The notes: generated by a model not told the origin, from the sequence alone. A stretch of DNA of 64,000 nucleotides from Heligmosomoides polygyrus polygyrus (GCA_947396885.1 OX377205.1:57074969-57138968); one strand, 5' to 3'. Shown: positions 45,053 to 56,284, numbered from the stretch's first letter. Translations and numbers: made by a program.

Positions 45053-45435
45053 CCGCCGACGTGCTCGGCACGTCTACGGCTCGCTATGCAGGGTTGCCGA
45101 CGTGTTTGGCACTTCTACGGCTCGCCATGCAGGGTTGCCGACGAGCTCGGCACGTCTACGGCTCGCCATGCAGGGTTGCCGACGTGTTTGGCACGTCTAC
45201 GGCTCGCCATGCATGGTTGCCGACGTGTTTGGCACGTCTACGGCTCGCCATGCATGGTTGCCGACGTGTTTGGCACGTCTCCGGCTCGCCATGCACGGTT
45301 GCCGACGTGTTTGGCACGTCTACGGCTCGCCATGCATGGTTGCCGACGTGTTTGGCACGTCTCCGGCTCGCCATGAACGGTTGCCGACGTGTTTGGCACG
45401 TCTACGGCTCGCCATGCACGGTTGCCGACGTGCTC
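45053..45435 (+). repeat. 41-bp tandem array in copy D
   Basis: About nine units of GCCGACGTGTTTGGCACGTC plus TACGGCTCGCCATGCATGGTT; starts at 45096, 45137, 45178 and 45219 are 41 apart. Confidence 0.92.
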
Positions 45436-45537
45436 AGCTGCCGCGCCCCAACTCAAAGTGGGACGGACGGACAGTGTGACGGTGTGACACACACAGTGAC
45501 ACACACACACACGCTTGCTCCTTTATATATAGTAGGA

Positions 45538-45880
45538 TATATTATACTTTATCACTCTCAGAGCACAACGCGAATATCACATCACAGTAGGTTATATAGA
45601 CAATATGCAGGGGCGGAGCTACAAATATCTCCGATGGTTAGCCAATGGGCCAACTACCTCTGCTCTTAAAAGGGGGCACCGCGCTTAGAGTGGACTGCTT
45701 GAGCGCAATCTCTATTACCTACTTGCGGTACCCCTAAGTAATGCCTGTGGATGTTACTGAATGATACTTATCTTAGAATTCTTACTAAGTATGCTAAGTA
45801 ATATCATTCATTCCTATTTAGCCTATATTATACTACAATATACATTCATCAATTTAGACCCTAGTTGGGTATTCACAACA
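45538..45880 (-). repeat. BEL 5' LTR, main fragment
   Basis: Matches the intact LTR from TATTATACTTTA through TATTCACAACA. The two LTR pieces sum to 402 bp against 390 bp for the intact copy. The extra 12 bp is the duplicated target around ATTATTGCTTTA / ATTATACTTTA. Confidence 0.88.
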
Positions 45881-45885
45881 GACGT

Positions 45886-48015
45886 CATCAAAGATTGACT
45901 TTTCCAAACCGGCCCAAGTTTGGTACCATTCGATAGAACTTTTCGTGTTGAATTGAACAATGTTATTGAGTTTCGGAAAACTGTGATCTGGGCGAGCAAG
46001 AGCGCAGGGAACTTCAACCGCTAAGCCCGCCTCTCTAAAATAGCAGCTGGGACTAAGGCAATTTAATAAGCTAGGAAGTTGTGAGCATGTCACCTGAAAG
46101 CACCTGTAGTGTTCTGCTAGCATGCGCATTTGTAGGTTGTTAGCTCTTCGCATCTTCCCGCAGGGATCGACTGAACTTGGAAAAAATCGTGCCACACAAG
46201 GTTAACCTGCATTTTCGCCGCGCTGTAACTTTGTACAGTCATAAGCTACATTATGTGTTTTAGCAAACTACTAGAACTTTTTGCTGCCTACAAAATCCAG
46301 AAGCTGCGACTGGAAAAGTTCACAATTTACAGAGTTATCGCGCTCAGAACACACCCGCGCGTCAAATTTGGAACAATAACAGACGAGGTTCTCCCCGCTT
46401 TACTGGCCCAGATTACGGTTTTTGCTACTCTTAGCCAAACCATTCAATTTAGCATGAAACGCACTATCGAATTGTACCAAACTTGAGCTGGTTCGGAGAA
46501 ATCAATTTTCGATGACGTCATTGCCCCTCTGCCGCTGCCTGGAGTGCCCTCGTCTTCGATGCGAAATTGTCAAAAAATCGAAAATTTCAGAATTGGACGA
46601 GATTGGTACCGTTCGATAGAGCTTTTTGTGCTGAAGACAACGTTTCCACTGCTTGTGCTGAAACCTCAAATGTGGACAAGAAAGAGCGCTGGAAACTTCA
46701 CCGCTGCCCTCCACCGCTCTAAAATGTCAGATGGGGCCGAAGCAGCTTAGGCAGAGTTTTGAGTATGCCATCGCAAAGTGCCTTCAGTATTCTGCTTTCC
46801 TACGCGCCTGTGGGCTGTTGGCTCATCGCGTCTTCCCGCAGTGATCGACTGAAATCGAAAAAAAAAATTAGGCCACACAGGCCTCACATGCATTTTCACA
46901 CCGCTATAATTTCGCCTTTTTAGAAGCTACAACGCTGTACTTTTGTGGACTACTAAAGCTCTCTGCTACCTACGAAACTCGCGAGCCGCAGCCGGAACGA
47001 TTCCCGCGCGTGCAATTTGCGAGCTGTTGCGCCCACTCAATTGATAGCTTCGATTCTATATGCACTGCTCACGACGCACTCCAAAGGCTAGCTGAACTGT
47101 GTTAGAGCGATTCCTAACTAGGTGGCTGGGAATTTCTCATAAAACTCCCCAATCGTCCACTCTACACCCTGTTGCGTCTACTCGATTGATAGATTCGATC
47201 CTATATACATTGTTCACGGCGCTCTCCTAGGTCTCACCGGGACAGAGTATAGCAATTCCTGAGTAGGCCGGTCGCAAATTTGTGGTAAAACTCCCCAAAC
47301 GCTCACTCTACAAGCTGTCCCCCCTCTCGATTGATAGGTTCCATCCTATATGTACATATAGTGCACAGCGCACTCCAAAGGCTAGCTGGACAGTCTTAGA
47401 GCAACTCTTGAGTAGGGAGGCTGAGAATTTCTCATAGAACTCCCTAAACGCTCACACTACAAGCTGTCTCCCTCCCCCTCGATTGATAGGTTGATCCTAT
47501 ATGCAAAGTGCACGGCACACTCTCAGAGGATTCCTGGCATGACGAAATACTTCACGCCATGTGTGATATACTCCGAGAACATGCAAGTCCTAAAAAATAA
47601 GCTTCTCCAGTCGCAAAAGGTCTGCCCCAGTCATTTGTGACCACCCACAGCGAAAACGGGGTGGTCTGGCGAAGTAGTACACATGTTTGTGTAGATCTCG
47701 AAGAGAAGAATCGAACGATACCCAACGTTCCCCAAAAAACTTCAAACTAGAGGAATTGTGAGCATGCAACTGTTTTCGACGTCTTGAGGACGACAACTCG
47801 TCCGCGACCGCCCTTCGCAATGGAGCGCAAATTTTCAATTTCGGCTATTTCCATAGCTTCATATAAACAATGTATACCATACGGTAAAGCTCGAGCTCCT
47901 GAACTCAAATATATCGTTTGTTTTTAAAATTGATGAATTTTAGGCGAGTTATATCAAAAAACGCAAAAGCCGGGAAAACGCGGCTTTTTCGGGATTTGAT
48001 CAAAAGATACGGCCA
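45886..48015. mobile_element. Foldback FB2, inner left arm, loop and right arm
   Basis: 45886-46020 continues the left arm across the BEL insertion. The loop (about 46020-46410) resembles 7800-8110 of FB1. The right arm (about 46410-48015) mirrors 31465-32347. The right arm alone contains the tandem array 47030-47560. Total FB2 length without BEL is about 3 kb. Confidence 0.75.
47030..47560 (+). repeat. Tandem array of about 145-153 bp, 3-4 units
   Basis: The landmark TC(A/G)ATTGATAG occurs at about 47037, 47182, 47327 and 47479, each followed by TTC.AT(C/T)CTATATG. Other shared blocks are CACTCCAAAGGCTAGCTG and AAACTCCCCAA.CG. A unit of the same repeat received Helitron-like copy A in FB1. 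Confidence 0.8.
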
Positions 48016-48019
48016 TAAC

Positions 48020-49626
48020 TGTACAAGGTGATCGTCGGCAACTTCAACGTCAAGATCGGGCCCCAAAAATCGCCGGAAGAACTTCGTATCGGAACCTACG
48101 GTTTGGAGTGGAACAAGCAAGGTGAAAGGCTGTCTGAGCTTATCATGTCGATCAAGACCATCCATGGAAACTCACAGTTCCAGAAGTCTTCCTCCCTACG
48201 ATGGACCTGGGAATCCCCCGGTGGCCAGTTCCACAACGAGATCGACCACATCATCTTGAATCGCAAGTATTGCCGACGCCTCCGTTGTCCCCAAGTTCTG
48301 CACGGGATCGGACCACCGCCTCCTTCGCGCGAGGTTTCGCTTTTCGCGTCAAGAAGAGAAGGCCGCGAAGTTCAAGAACAGGAATCCCAGAACGACCATC
48401 AACTGGAACCTCTACACCTCCCTTGCCGGCCTTTGTGAAAATGCCGTCATGGACAACGTCGATGAGAAATACGACCGCTTCGTGCACTATCTCCGCGATA
48501 GGCATCTGGCATACCTCCGAGTCGCACCAGCGGTTGGTCGCTGGAGCGACTCGGAGGTATGCCAGATGCCATAGTGCTAAGGGAGCCGAGAGCATGAAGA
48601 CCACAAAGAGACGTCTGTCTCCGGAAATTCTCGAGCTTATACGCCAGCGTAAAGCAGCACGAGCGTCAGGCAACTATCAGCTGACGTCCGAGCTTGCGAA
48701 GAAGCTATGCGGAGATAAAGGAGAGAAGGGCGGAAGTGTTGGCTGAAGCAGCAGAGGCAGGGTTGACCATCAGCAATGCCTGCCGGAACTTCGCCAACTT
48801 CAAGACTAAGATGAACGCTCTCCGACGTCCTGACGCAGCCGTCACCTCTTCCAGAAGGATCATGGAGAAGGTCATCCACGACTTCTACTCCGATCTCTTC
48901 GACAGCCATGTCCACCTGCCCCATGCCATCTTCCGCAGGATGGATACGTCGTTCCCTCTGTTCTCCTTTCCGAGATCTGACACGCCATCTCATCAGTTAA
49001 TAAACGTACAGCACCCGGTCCTGAGAGGATCAGACCCGAACATCTGAAGGACCTCCCGCCAGCGCTCATCAACACCTTGGCGCGGCTCCTCACACGCTAC
49101 CTGTCGGAGTGCAAGGTTCCATCTCAGTGGAAGCCCAGCAATACCGTCTTGCTGTACAAGAAGGGAGACGTGCGCATGACATTGGCAACTATCGCCCGAT
49201 CTGCCTGCTGTCCGTAGTCTACAAGCTGTTCACTCGAGTCATCCTGAATAGGATCAGCAGAACACTGGACGAAGGACAGCCATGCGAACAAGTAGAATTC
49301 CAGAGAGGATTCAGCACGTTCGACCACATACACACCATTACGAAGCTTATCGAAGTGTCGCGAGAGTACAAGCTGCCGCTGTGCCTTCCGCTGACCTGAA
49401 GAAGACATTCGACTCCGTCGAGACTGAAGCGGTCCTCGAAGTCCTGCTCACTCAGGGCGTTCCTACTCAGTACATCAGAGTCCTTCGAGAGCTGTACAGT
49501 GTCCGGGTCCCTCAAGCGAGGAGGATCCATTGGACCATTCTGGACAGGGACGAATGGAGGGGCTGCTGGCGCCCGCTCGAGCAAATCGATGGTCAACAGG
49601 ACGACAGATGATACAGGTGATGCATT
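48020..49626 (+). mobile_element. RTE-type retrotransposon, internally deleted
   Basis: The plus-strand copy begins in the endonuclease domain, runs into the reverse transcriptase, then jumps at about 49498 to the last 110 bp of the element and ends with GATACAGGTGATG, the RTE tail. It is the same subfamily as 62484-64000. Compared with that copy about 0.9 kb is missing between ELYSG and RVPRARRIHW. Confidence 0.85.
48030..49610 (+). pseudogene. RTE polyprotein, broken and deleted
   Basis: Endonuclease: IVGNFNVKIG, LRWTWESPGGQFHNEIDHII and GSDHRLLR-like sequence (48030-48330). A 40-bp inverted duplication near 48500-48560 (GGCATCTGGCATACCTCCGA and its complement) lies in the linker. Reverse transcriptase: ICLLSVVYKLFTRVILNRIS and DLKKTFDSVE (49190-49430). 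The palm YADD-type motif is removed by the deletion. The C-terminal end reads RRIHWTILDRDEWRGCWRPL. Confidence 0.85.
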
Positions 49627-49633
49627 GTTCATG

Positions 49634-49692
49634 GTGTAATTGCGTAGAGCATTTCAGCCCACACGGAAGAAGGTGCAGCTTCGAGTCCCACC
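49634..49692 (+). repeat. tRNA-like module after the RTE tail
   Basis: A-box-like TGTAATTGCGTAGAGCAT and B-box-like GCTTCGAGTCCCACC about 45 bp apart. It follows the RTE tail directly, as a SINE or tRNA pseudogene would. Confidence 0.45.
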
Positions 49693-50041
49693 TGGCGATA
49701 GAGTTTTGATCGCAACAAATCATCGTTATAACAGCTTAAGGCTCACTATCAGCCGCTTGCGGCTTAAAGAAAGTAAATTAAAACTACAATCAGAGCAGGA
49801 ACTCGCGTGGTCTTTCTTCCGAAGCGTACTTGTTGATGAAAGATTCGTCTCCAATTTTCGTCATGCTGAAGTCTTTGTACTCTTCTCGAATGTTACCGCT
49901 CAAGAAGAGGCTATGCTTGCTGAGCTAACAAGGAAAGGTTCCCAACTCAAGATGAACTTTTGCGATGCTACTTTGATAGGATGTAGGGCCCTGTAACCGG
50001 AGTTCAGAACTGCAGTTGGTTTTTGCTGAACGCTTCTTTAA

Positions 50042-50627
50042 CCCATTGACGACCACGCAGGAAATCGCGTGTCTGGCGCGTGGGACCGCACGGACGCTGG
50101 AGTCTCGTGGAAACACTACTTCACGATATTCCAAATGAAGCTTCCCCTCCAAGGGTTAGCCACATATTGGAGGTGCCGGAACAGGTCCGAAGCAAACCAT
50201 AAAAGATGTATTTGCTGCTGTAAGGAGGTCTGCAAAGAAAAAGGGCGCACGTTTGCCACGAATTGCGCGAATAAGGGGACCACATGATGTAGCAGGTGTT
50301 TGACATATTTTTATCTAGATTGTTTTCAAAATTTTTACAAGAAATGTGACTAGCTGTTTGTGAATAGTGCCGATCTTTGTGTAGCTTGAGTAGTGTGTAG
50401 TGCTGATTATTTGTTTTTATCTGAGCTTAGATGTAAAAAAATGCCAAACCACAGTGCAGTAGCATTGCTAGAGGGTCCAAGATATCCAATGATTACTCGT
50501 AAACTACGAAAAAAGCGAGAAATGGGCCGTAGCAAACAGTTTTATAACCGCGAGACGAAATCCGCTTACGCGGTCCCACCGACAGAAAAACTGCGGGCCG
50601 TAATCGACCCGCGCGGTCGTCAATGCG
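50042..50627 (+). mobile_element. piggyBac-like element, internally deleted
   Basis: 586 bp. Ends CCCATTGACGACC and, reverse-complemented, CGCATTGACGACC. TTAA at 50038-50041 and CTAA (mutated TTAA) at 50628-50631. The opposite, uninterrupted arm of FB4 reads TTTTTTAAAGACCTGAAAAGG, giving an empty-site view of the TTAA target. Confidence 0.8.
50195..50370 (+). pseudogene. piggyBac transposase C-terminal Cys-rich tail
   Basis: A short remnant reads KRCICCCKEVCKEKGRTF and ATNCANKG, then after a frame break CLTYFYLDCFQNFYKK. This matches the arrangement of the Cys-rich C-terminal domain of piggyBac transposases (paired cysteines, then LC..CF..YH). The catalytic domain is absent. Confidence 0.55.
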
Positions 50628-51899
50628 CTAATGGCTTGAAAAGGAGGTCTGAAAGCGTGTGCGCAACTATCAACAACCCCTACGACATCCAACGAGTTGT
50701 GCCTCGGCGGCGCAGTTGGTAGGAGCGCCACCTCATAGGAACACACCGGGGCGCTTTGAGTTACACTCTGCGTACTGCCGACATTCTTGCACCTACTATT
50801 TTGTTGTTATTACGCCTTCTCACGGACATAGGAGTCAATCTTACACCATAATGCCTACAACAAACCAGGGCCGTCTACTTCATTCATGTGCAAGTTTTTC
50901 AACAAAGGCTATTTGCACCACCACCATACCATGCCATATCACCAATAAGACCGTAATTGCACACAAATACGCGCAGCTTACGGTTGAATATCATGAACCC
51001 GGGCCACATCGGTACATAAGTGTGCTAGAAATGTCGTTCTCACCTGAACGTGTTGTCGGCTGACTACTTTCCACCTTCACACCAGATTTCACTTCTACGA
51101 AAAGGAGGGAGCTTGCGGTTGCGGATGTCATAAAAAGACTCCTCCTGGACAGCATATATGGAGATGTCAACTGTCATGAAGATGAGGTTCAAATTAGAGG
51201 GCATAATGAAAATAGGACCTTTCTACACGTATCATCAGTTGGTTTCATAGGTGCGTTCCGATGAGGAGATGGATGTCGACTGAATACCTGATGATTACTG
51301 TGAGGAGGAAGACAACAGCGTACAATCACCGTTAAAGAAATCAGTCCGGAAGCACGTTTCGGAAGAGAAGGCCCTGTGAAAGGGCACCTTCTTACTTGTT
51401 TCATAGATTTGTACCAATTTGTACCATAGCTGTTGAGTAAAAGGGAAGAGCAAGATAGGGCTTTTTATTTCCAAAGAAATGACATGATGCAGATAGGTAT
51501 TGTTGAAAAACTTGCACATATGAAGGCGCAAATAGATAACATTCGTTTGTTGCAAGCATTGATGGTCTAAAATTGATTCCCGTGATTGTGGGAAATCGTA
51601 ATAACAAGAAACTAATATTTGCAAAAACGGGTAGTACGCGCAGTCGAATTCAAAACCAACCGGTGTGCTCCTATGAGGCGGCGCTCCTGCCACCGAGGCA
51701 CACATTGGCTGGTGTCGTTGGGGTTGATTATAGTTGCGCGCGCTTTTAGACCTCCTTTTCAGGTCTTTAAAAAAGCGTTCAGCAAAAACTAACCGTAGTT
51801 CTGGATTTCGCTCACAGGGCCTACATCCTTTCAAAATGGCATAGCAAAAGCTTACCTTGAGTTGGGAACCTTTCCTTGTAAGCAAAGCAGGAAAAATGA

Positions 51900-52490
51900 T
51901 GGGACTGCGAATCAGACGGAAAAAACATAGTTCATCAGAAAACTATATGAAAGACTGGATATGCGACGGAGAGCTGCACGAGTCGTTTTCTTACCTCTCC
52001 GGGAAGCTAAAGATCATATCATGGACTCCGACCTCCGACTAGAACGATGCCGACAACAGTGCAACCGGCGAACCCAAAATCAAGCCGAACTTAGCAGCTA
52101 TAGCATGAGAGAATGTCTTATCTTCGTAAATCAGACGTGTGGAAGGATAGATGCCGAGCGGCTGGTCACATCATGAGGAGGCAAGAAGACTTATGGACGG
52201 AGAGATTGTGCACTGTAGTGGGCCCTGAGGGACGTCAAGCACTCTCGCGGGAGACCTCCAACAAGGTGGGAAGACACAACCTTTTTACGTGTCACTTTTG
52301 TCACTTTTTACGTGTTTTTACGTGTGGTTTGTCCTAGTTACCGGTTCCATGGGGCGGCCAGCGTACCAATGTGCCGAAGTTCCGGTAGCTACCACAAGGG
52401 AGTCATTGCTGGCTGGCGCGGACAAACATTGTTGGAACGCACTGATATCTGCCTACATTGCTGATTATCAAAGCCTGTCCTAAATTACGT
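51900..52490 (+). pseudogene. RTE-like C-terminal remnant (degenerate)
   Basis: Plus-strand fragments resemble the C-terminal region of RTE polyproteins: YLRKSDVWKDRC, AAGHIMRRQEDLWTERL (family: R.AGHVMR..D.RWT) and GPEGRQALSRETSNKVGRH. Several frame breaks. No tail or target duplication found. Confidence 0.45.
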
Positions 52491-52660
52491 GCCACAAGGG
52501 AACTACATGGGTAAGTCTCAAACACATTTTTTGGATAGTGAAGAGGTGTCACTGCCATTGTTAATGTTTGTTAATGTTTTTATGTACTAACTCTCTTTCT
52601 CTGTTTTCGTTTTCTGCACATTGTTGTTAGCTTTCTTTTTTCCGAATTTGGAGCACGTGT
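52491..52660. other. No recognised feature
   Basis: T-rich spacer; nothing to annotate. Confidence 0.35.
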
Positions 52661-53453
52661 CGTAAGTCGGCGATCCCAGTGCAGCGGTTGTGCCGTATAC
52701 ACGTGGGACACCAACCTTCCCCATGGGGCACCCGAAGGTGCCAAGGCCTAGTACGCCGGGGAGGTGAATTGGTCATATGCCCTGAAGTGCCACTTCCGAA
52801 GTAGGGATTCCCCGGGTCCGTCCCTTCCCTCCCACCTAAGCCCTTTCAGCCCTGGGCTGCAGCCAACTATCCAGAACCTGTCCCTCTGCACGGATGTGCG
52901 AGGTACTTCCCAGGCTTTCCCGGCAACCCAACAATAACACACAGCAATAAAGATAATGCCAGATAACTGTGAGACACTAACGGACTCACCATACTCCTTC
53001 GATAGGCACACCAAGGACCAGGGCAGATTTATTGCACACCATGCTGCCGACACAGTAGAATATACACGAGAGTCAAATGCGCAATAGAGGATAGATAGTA
53101 TAGCCGACAAAGAGAAGTGCCGAGAGGGGACAGAGATGAGGACATGTCGGGCGCTTCACTGTATTAAGTACTCCGCATCCTCAGTCCCGGCGACCCTTCT
53201 TGGAAGGGTCGCCATCCATCCGGTCTGCAGTCGATGCGAAGAGGCGGGAGATGAAGTGGCCAGGCCTCGCCGGCTGGTTCCAGCTGAACTGAGTGTGGAA
53301 GCTGACGAGCTGATGAGGTCGACACGGTCGGCGCATGCGTCGAATGAATAGCCGACTTCGCACGAGGAGCGGGTTATGCCCGCTCAGGTGCGCGCGCCCC
53401 GCCCGCGGATCGATGCCGGCGGAGGCGGGGGCAGGCCGCGCGATGGGCGCCTC
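52661..53453 (+). other. Unclassified element ending in a (TAAA)n tail (first part)
   Basis: GC-rich sequence that, once the hAT element is removed, continues at 54889 and runs into the (TAAA)n tract at 54964. That structure suggests the 3' part of a non-LTR element. A plus-strand segment HPVCSRCEEAGDEVARP has a Cys-x2-Cys pair. I cannot place the clade. Confidence 0.35.
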
Positions 53454-53461
53454 GTCGGAGC

Positions 53462-54880
53462 CAGGGGTGTGTGTTTACCGGTTAACGATTTACCGGTTTA
53501 ATGGATTTACCGGCATTTTCGGGATAAATTCTTTTAACGAAAATTTCCGGTAAACTCCCAAATTTACCGGAAAATCGACGACTTCTTTCATACAAAATCA
53601 TGTTCCTATCTATCGAATGGTGAAGGAAACCTACTACTGATCTCAGTTTAGAAGTGATTGCTTCTATCTTCTCTGATAACTTGCTATTAGCGTTCGTTGT
53701 CCTCAACTTCACTAGAACATCCATGCCCATATCAGGAGGCGGAGATGGTGCGCTCCACTGTGAAAACGCGCTCCACTCGAATAGTACCTCGCGCTGACAT
53801 TCCCCACACGACATTAGACAAATTGGACTAGAGGTATTGAAGCTCTCAGAATAGACGATCGCCGGAGGAATAAGAAGAAGATATGCTCATGTCTTGTTCC
53901 GGTAATTTAGTCCAACATGTAAGGCATCGGAATGTATTCCACTAGTCTACCTGATCTTGTGGACTCTTAGGCCTCGTGTATACTTCCCGTCGCCGCGATG
54001 GAATCCCGGCAACGAATTTTGCAGAGCGACGCGAAAGAATTTGAATATTTCTGCGCTCGTCGCATCGCCCATCGCTCTGCAAGGAAGCGCGACGGCGGTC
54101 CGTCCGGAATCAACGCTAAATACCGCGCGCGGCGCGAAAAAGTAGCCATCCTCGCGATGGGCGCGGGAAGCCATCGCGCATACTGATCGCCACTGTTGCG
54201 GCGGCGGCGAAGTTTCCTTTGTCTATTCAACCGCGTGCGGCGGAATGGCCATGAACTGAGCGCTGCGATGGCATCGCGGCGATGGAAGTATTCTCGTCCT
54301 TAGGCTGTTTTCCGATATAAGAAGAAAAAGAATTTCACTATCATGTAACATTTCGTTCTTTTTTCTGAAGTGCTTTGCTCCAAAGTACAGCTTAATAGTT
54401 CAAAAATGTGGTAGCGTAAGGTGTAAATCATTCCTTTATCGAATGAAATGATGATATTTGTGATAATTTCAAAAAGCAGTTAAACTGTTAGTCCAAAAGG
54501 AAATGTAGCAATATTCGACTGAATGTGGGATGTTCCAGAAATGTTTTAGAGTTTTAATTAAGCTTCTATCTTTTTTGAAGCACTCACAATGTAGATCATT
54601 ACACTTGTGCATTGTTAGGCTGCCGCTTGCTTTGTTTGCTTTAGGATGACGTATGCATGATAAAATGAAGATGATAGGGTTTTTTTGAATATGATGATGT
54701 TTCGCTGAAAAGCTCAACGCTTTTTACATTACCGCCGCTAAAGCCAGTTGTTTTTAATTGAATATTAAATTTTTAAAAAACTTAACGGATTTACCGAATC
54801 TACCGGAATTTACCGGCGAATTTTCGCGTTAAAAATTTGCGCTAAAAAGTTTACCGGCGGCAAGTCAGCGCACACCCTTG
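53462..54880. mobile_element. hAT element, non-autonomous, 8-bp target duplication
   Basis: GTCGGAGC flanks it exactly (53454-53461, 54881-54888). Ends CAGGGGTGTGTGTTTACCGG and, reverse-complemented, CAAGGGTGTGCGCTG. Subterminal regions are packed with ACCGGTAAA-type motifs in both orientations (53478-53575 and 54785-54860), as hAT transposase-binding regions often are. No transposase. A MITE is nested at 53970-54299. Confidence 0.92.
53970..54299. mobile_element. MITE nested in the hAT element, TTA target duplication
   Basis: 330 bp. The terminal inverted repeat GGCCTCGTGTATACTTCCCG, then TCGCCGCGATGG, pairs with GGACGAGAATACTTCC and then ATCGCCGCGATGCC. TTA at 53967-53969 and 54300-54302. 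The GC-rich interior is full of GCGATG/CATCGC. Confidence 0.8.
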
Positions 54881-54888
54881 GTCGGAGC

Positions 54889-54963
54889 GCACCGCGTGCC
54901 TGAACGCCTGCGGAGGACCGAGGCGCTGCGAAGGTCGTGAGACGCGACAGCACGTCCTCTTGA
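54889..54963 (+). other. Unclassified element, second part
   Basis: Continues the sequence interrupted at 53461 and ends CAGCACGTCCTCTTGACGTA before the tail. Confidence 0.4.
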
Positions 54964-55119
<156 letters not shown>

Positions 55120-55289
55120 AAGGTTTGTTCTCATGCCGAAAAGCATATCAATTCAACTATCAGTGTGATCGAGTGAACTATACGTAGTAGTGAGTACATA
55201 TACATCATCATCCTATACTACTATATATAAAGGAGTTAGCGGTTGTCCGTCCGTCCGTCCGTCCGCCCGTCTGCTCATCTGTGTGGCCT

Positions 55290-55800
55290 TTCCTAGAAGT
55301 CGAGTAGAGGCGTCCGTTTTCAGACGAGGTGCCACCCACGCCGTCACGAGACCGTCAGAAGAAGTGTCACCGATGCCGCGCATAGGGCGTTCGAGTTCAA
55401 AAGACATACCTCCGACATTGCTCAACAGGCGTTCGGATTTAGAAGATGTACCACCGACGTCGTGCAACAGGCTCCCGGATTCAAAATGCATGTCAGCGAG
55501 TGTTTGGGTGGGTTCAGAAGAGGTGTCAACGATGTCGCGTAACGGGTCAAGACATGTCACCGATGTCATCAAGGGATGTCTGGGCTCAGAAAAGGTACTA
55601 CGAATTTCATGAAAGGGGTGACTCGATTTAGAAGAGGTGTCACGGATGTCATGCAAGTGGTGTCTGGGTTCAGAAAAGGTACTACGAATTTCATGAAAGG
55701 GGTGTCTCGATTTAGAAGAGGTGTCACGGATGTCATGCAAGTGGTGTCTGGGTTCAGAAGAGGTGTCACTTATGTTGCGCAACGGGTGTCCAGATTCCGA
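55290..55800 (+). repeat. 42-bp minisatellite units (copy E)
   Basis: About twelve diverged 42-bp units (GAAGAGGTGTCAC.GATGTC). Two adjacent units are duplicated as an 84-bp block (55592-55675 and 55676-55759). Confidence 0.85.
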
Positions 55801-56175
55801 ACACGTCTAATGGGAGACCACTAAGGAGGAGACCAGTAAGCGGGGTCCAGTGAAGGGTCGGAGGACCAGCGAAGGGAGGGGAGGGGTACCAGTAAGAGTA
55901 GAACCTTTAATGGGAGCCAGTGAAAGGGGACAAAGAATACCATTAACTAGGGAAGGGTTTCGAACTCCCATAGATTTTCTAGTTGAGACCAGGATCATTA
56001 GACAGAGCTCGGAATGCTGATTACGAATATGGATGTCAAAATTGCAAAATGAAACTCCTCAGCGAGTTATGGCCTGCCGAAATCGAGGGCCTCACCACAG
56101 GCTGGCTGTACGACGCACCGGGCGCGAGAGTGGTGAGTCATTGGGGCTTCGTAAGAAGGATCCGCCAGCTGAGGC

Positions 56176-56231
56176 GGTGGCGCAGGGGTAGCGCTTACGC
56201 TCGTCGGGTGCGAGGTCGTTGGTTCGGCTCC
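56176..56231 (+). repeat. tRNA-like module in copy E
   Basis: A-box-like GGTGGCGCAGGGGTAGCGC (56176-56194) and B-box-like GGTTCGGCTCC (56221-56231). The flanks resemble the long-TIR foldback arms (CAGCGAGTTATGGCC upstream, ATCTTCGAA downstream). Confidence 0.6.
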
Positions 56232-56284
56232 CGTTGTTGCCCTTTCTTTTGCAAATCATAATTCATCTTCGAAATAGCCTTTTG

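Larger units (their letters stand above)
44042..45537 (-). mobile_element. Helitron-like element, copy D
   Basis: On minus it starts A|TCCTACTATATATAAAGGAG (5' end at 45537), then a TG tract, GTCC repeats, a 41-bp array, a 108-bp array, a conserved tail AGGCCTAGGAAGGAATAGG, and the double hairpin GGGGGCGAAGCCCCC and CCGCCGAACGACTGG|T (3' end at 44042). The ends match copies A, C and E but the interior arrays are different. Its 3' end joins copy C's truncated 5' end head-to-tail. Confidence 0.75.
32348..45880 (-). mobile_element. BEL/Pao LTR retrotransposon, internally deleted, with nested insertions
   Basis: A 5-bp duplication GACGT flanks it (32343-32347, 45881-45885), and the FB2 sequence is continuous across the join. 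On minus: 5' LTR (45880-45538 plus 36260-36202, split by Helitron-like C and D), primer site TTGGTGCATCAGCCGTGG, leader with a tandem repeat, gag-protease, then 3' LTR (32737-32348). Only about 680 bp lies between the protease region and the 3' LTR, so reverse transcriptase, RNase H and integrase are missing. No clear polypurine tract is visible. Without the nested 9.3 kb the element is about 4.25 kb. Confidence 0.85.
49928..51880. mobile_element. Foldback element FB4
   Basis: Left arm 49928-50041 plus 50632-51000 pairs with the right arm 51440-51880. Pairs include ACAAGGAAAGGTTCCCAACT with its complement at about 51861-51880, GGAGCGCCACCTCATAGGA with TCCTATGAGGCGGCGCTCC, and GTGCAAGTTTTTCAACAA with TTGTTGAAAAACTTGCAC. 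A piggyBac-like element splits the left arm. No transposase of its own; possible coding stretches flanking it (49640-49996 plus) are unassigned. Confidence 0.75.
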
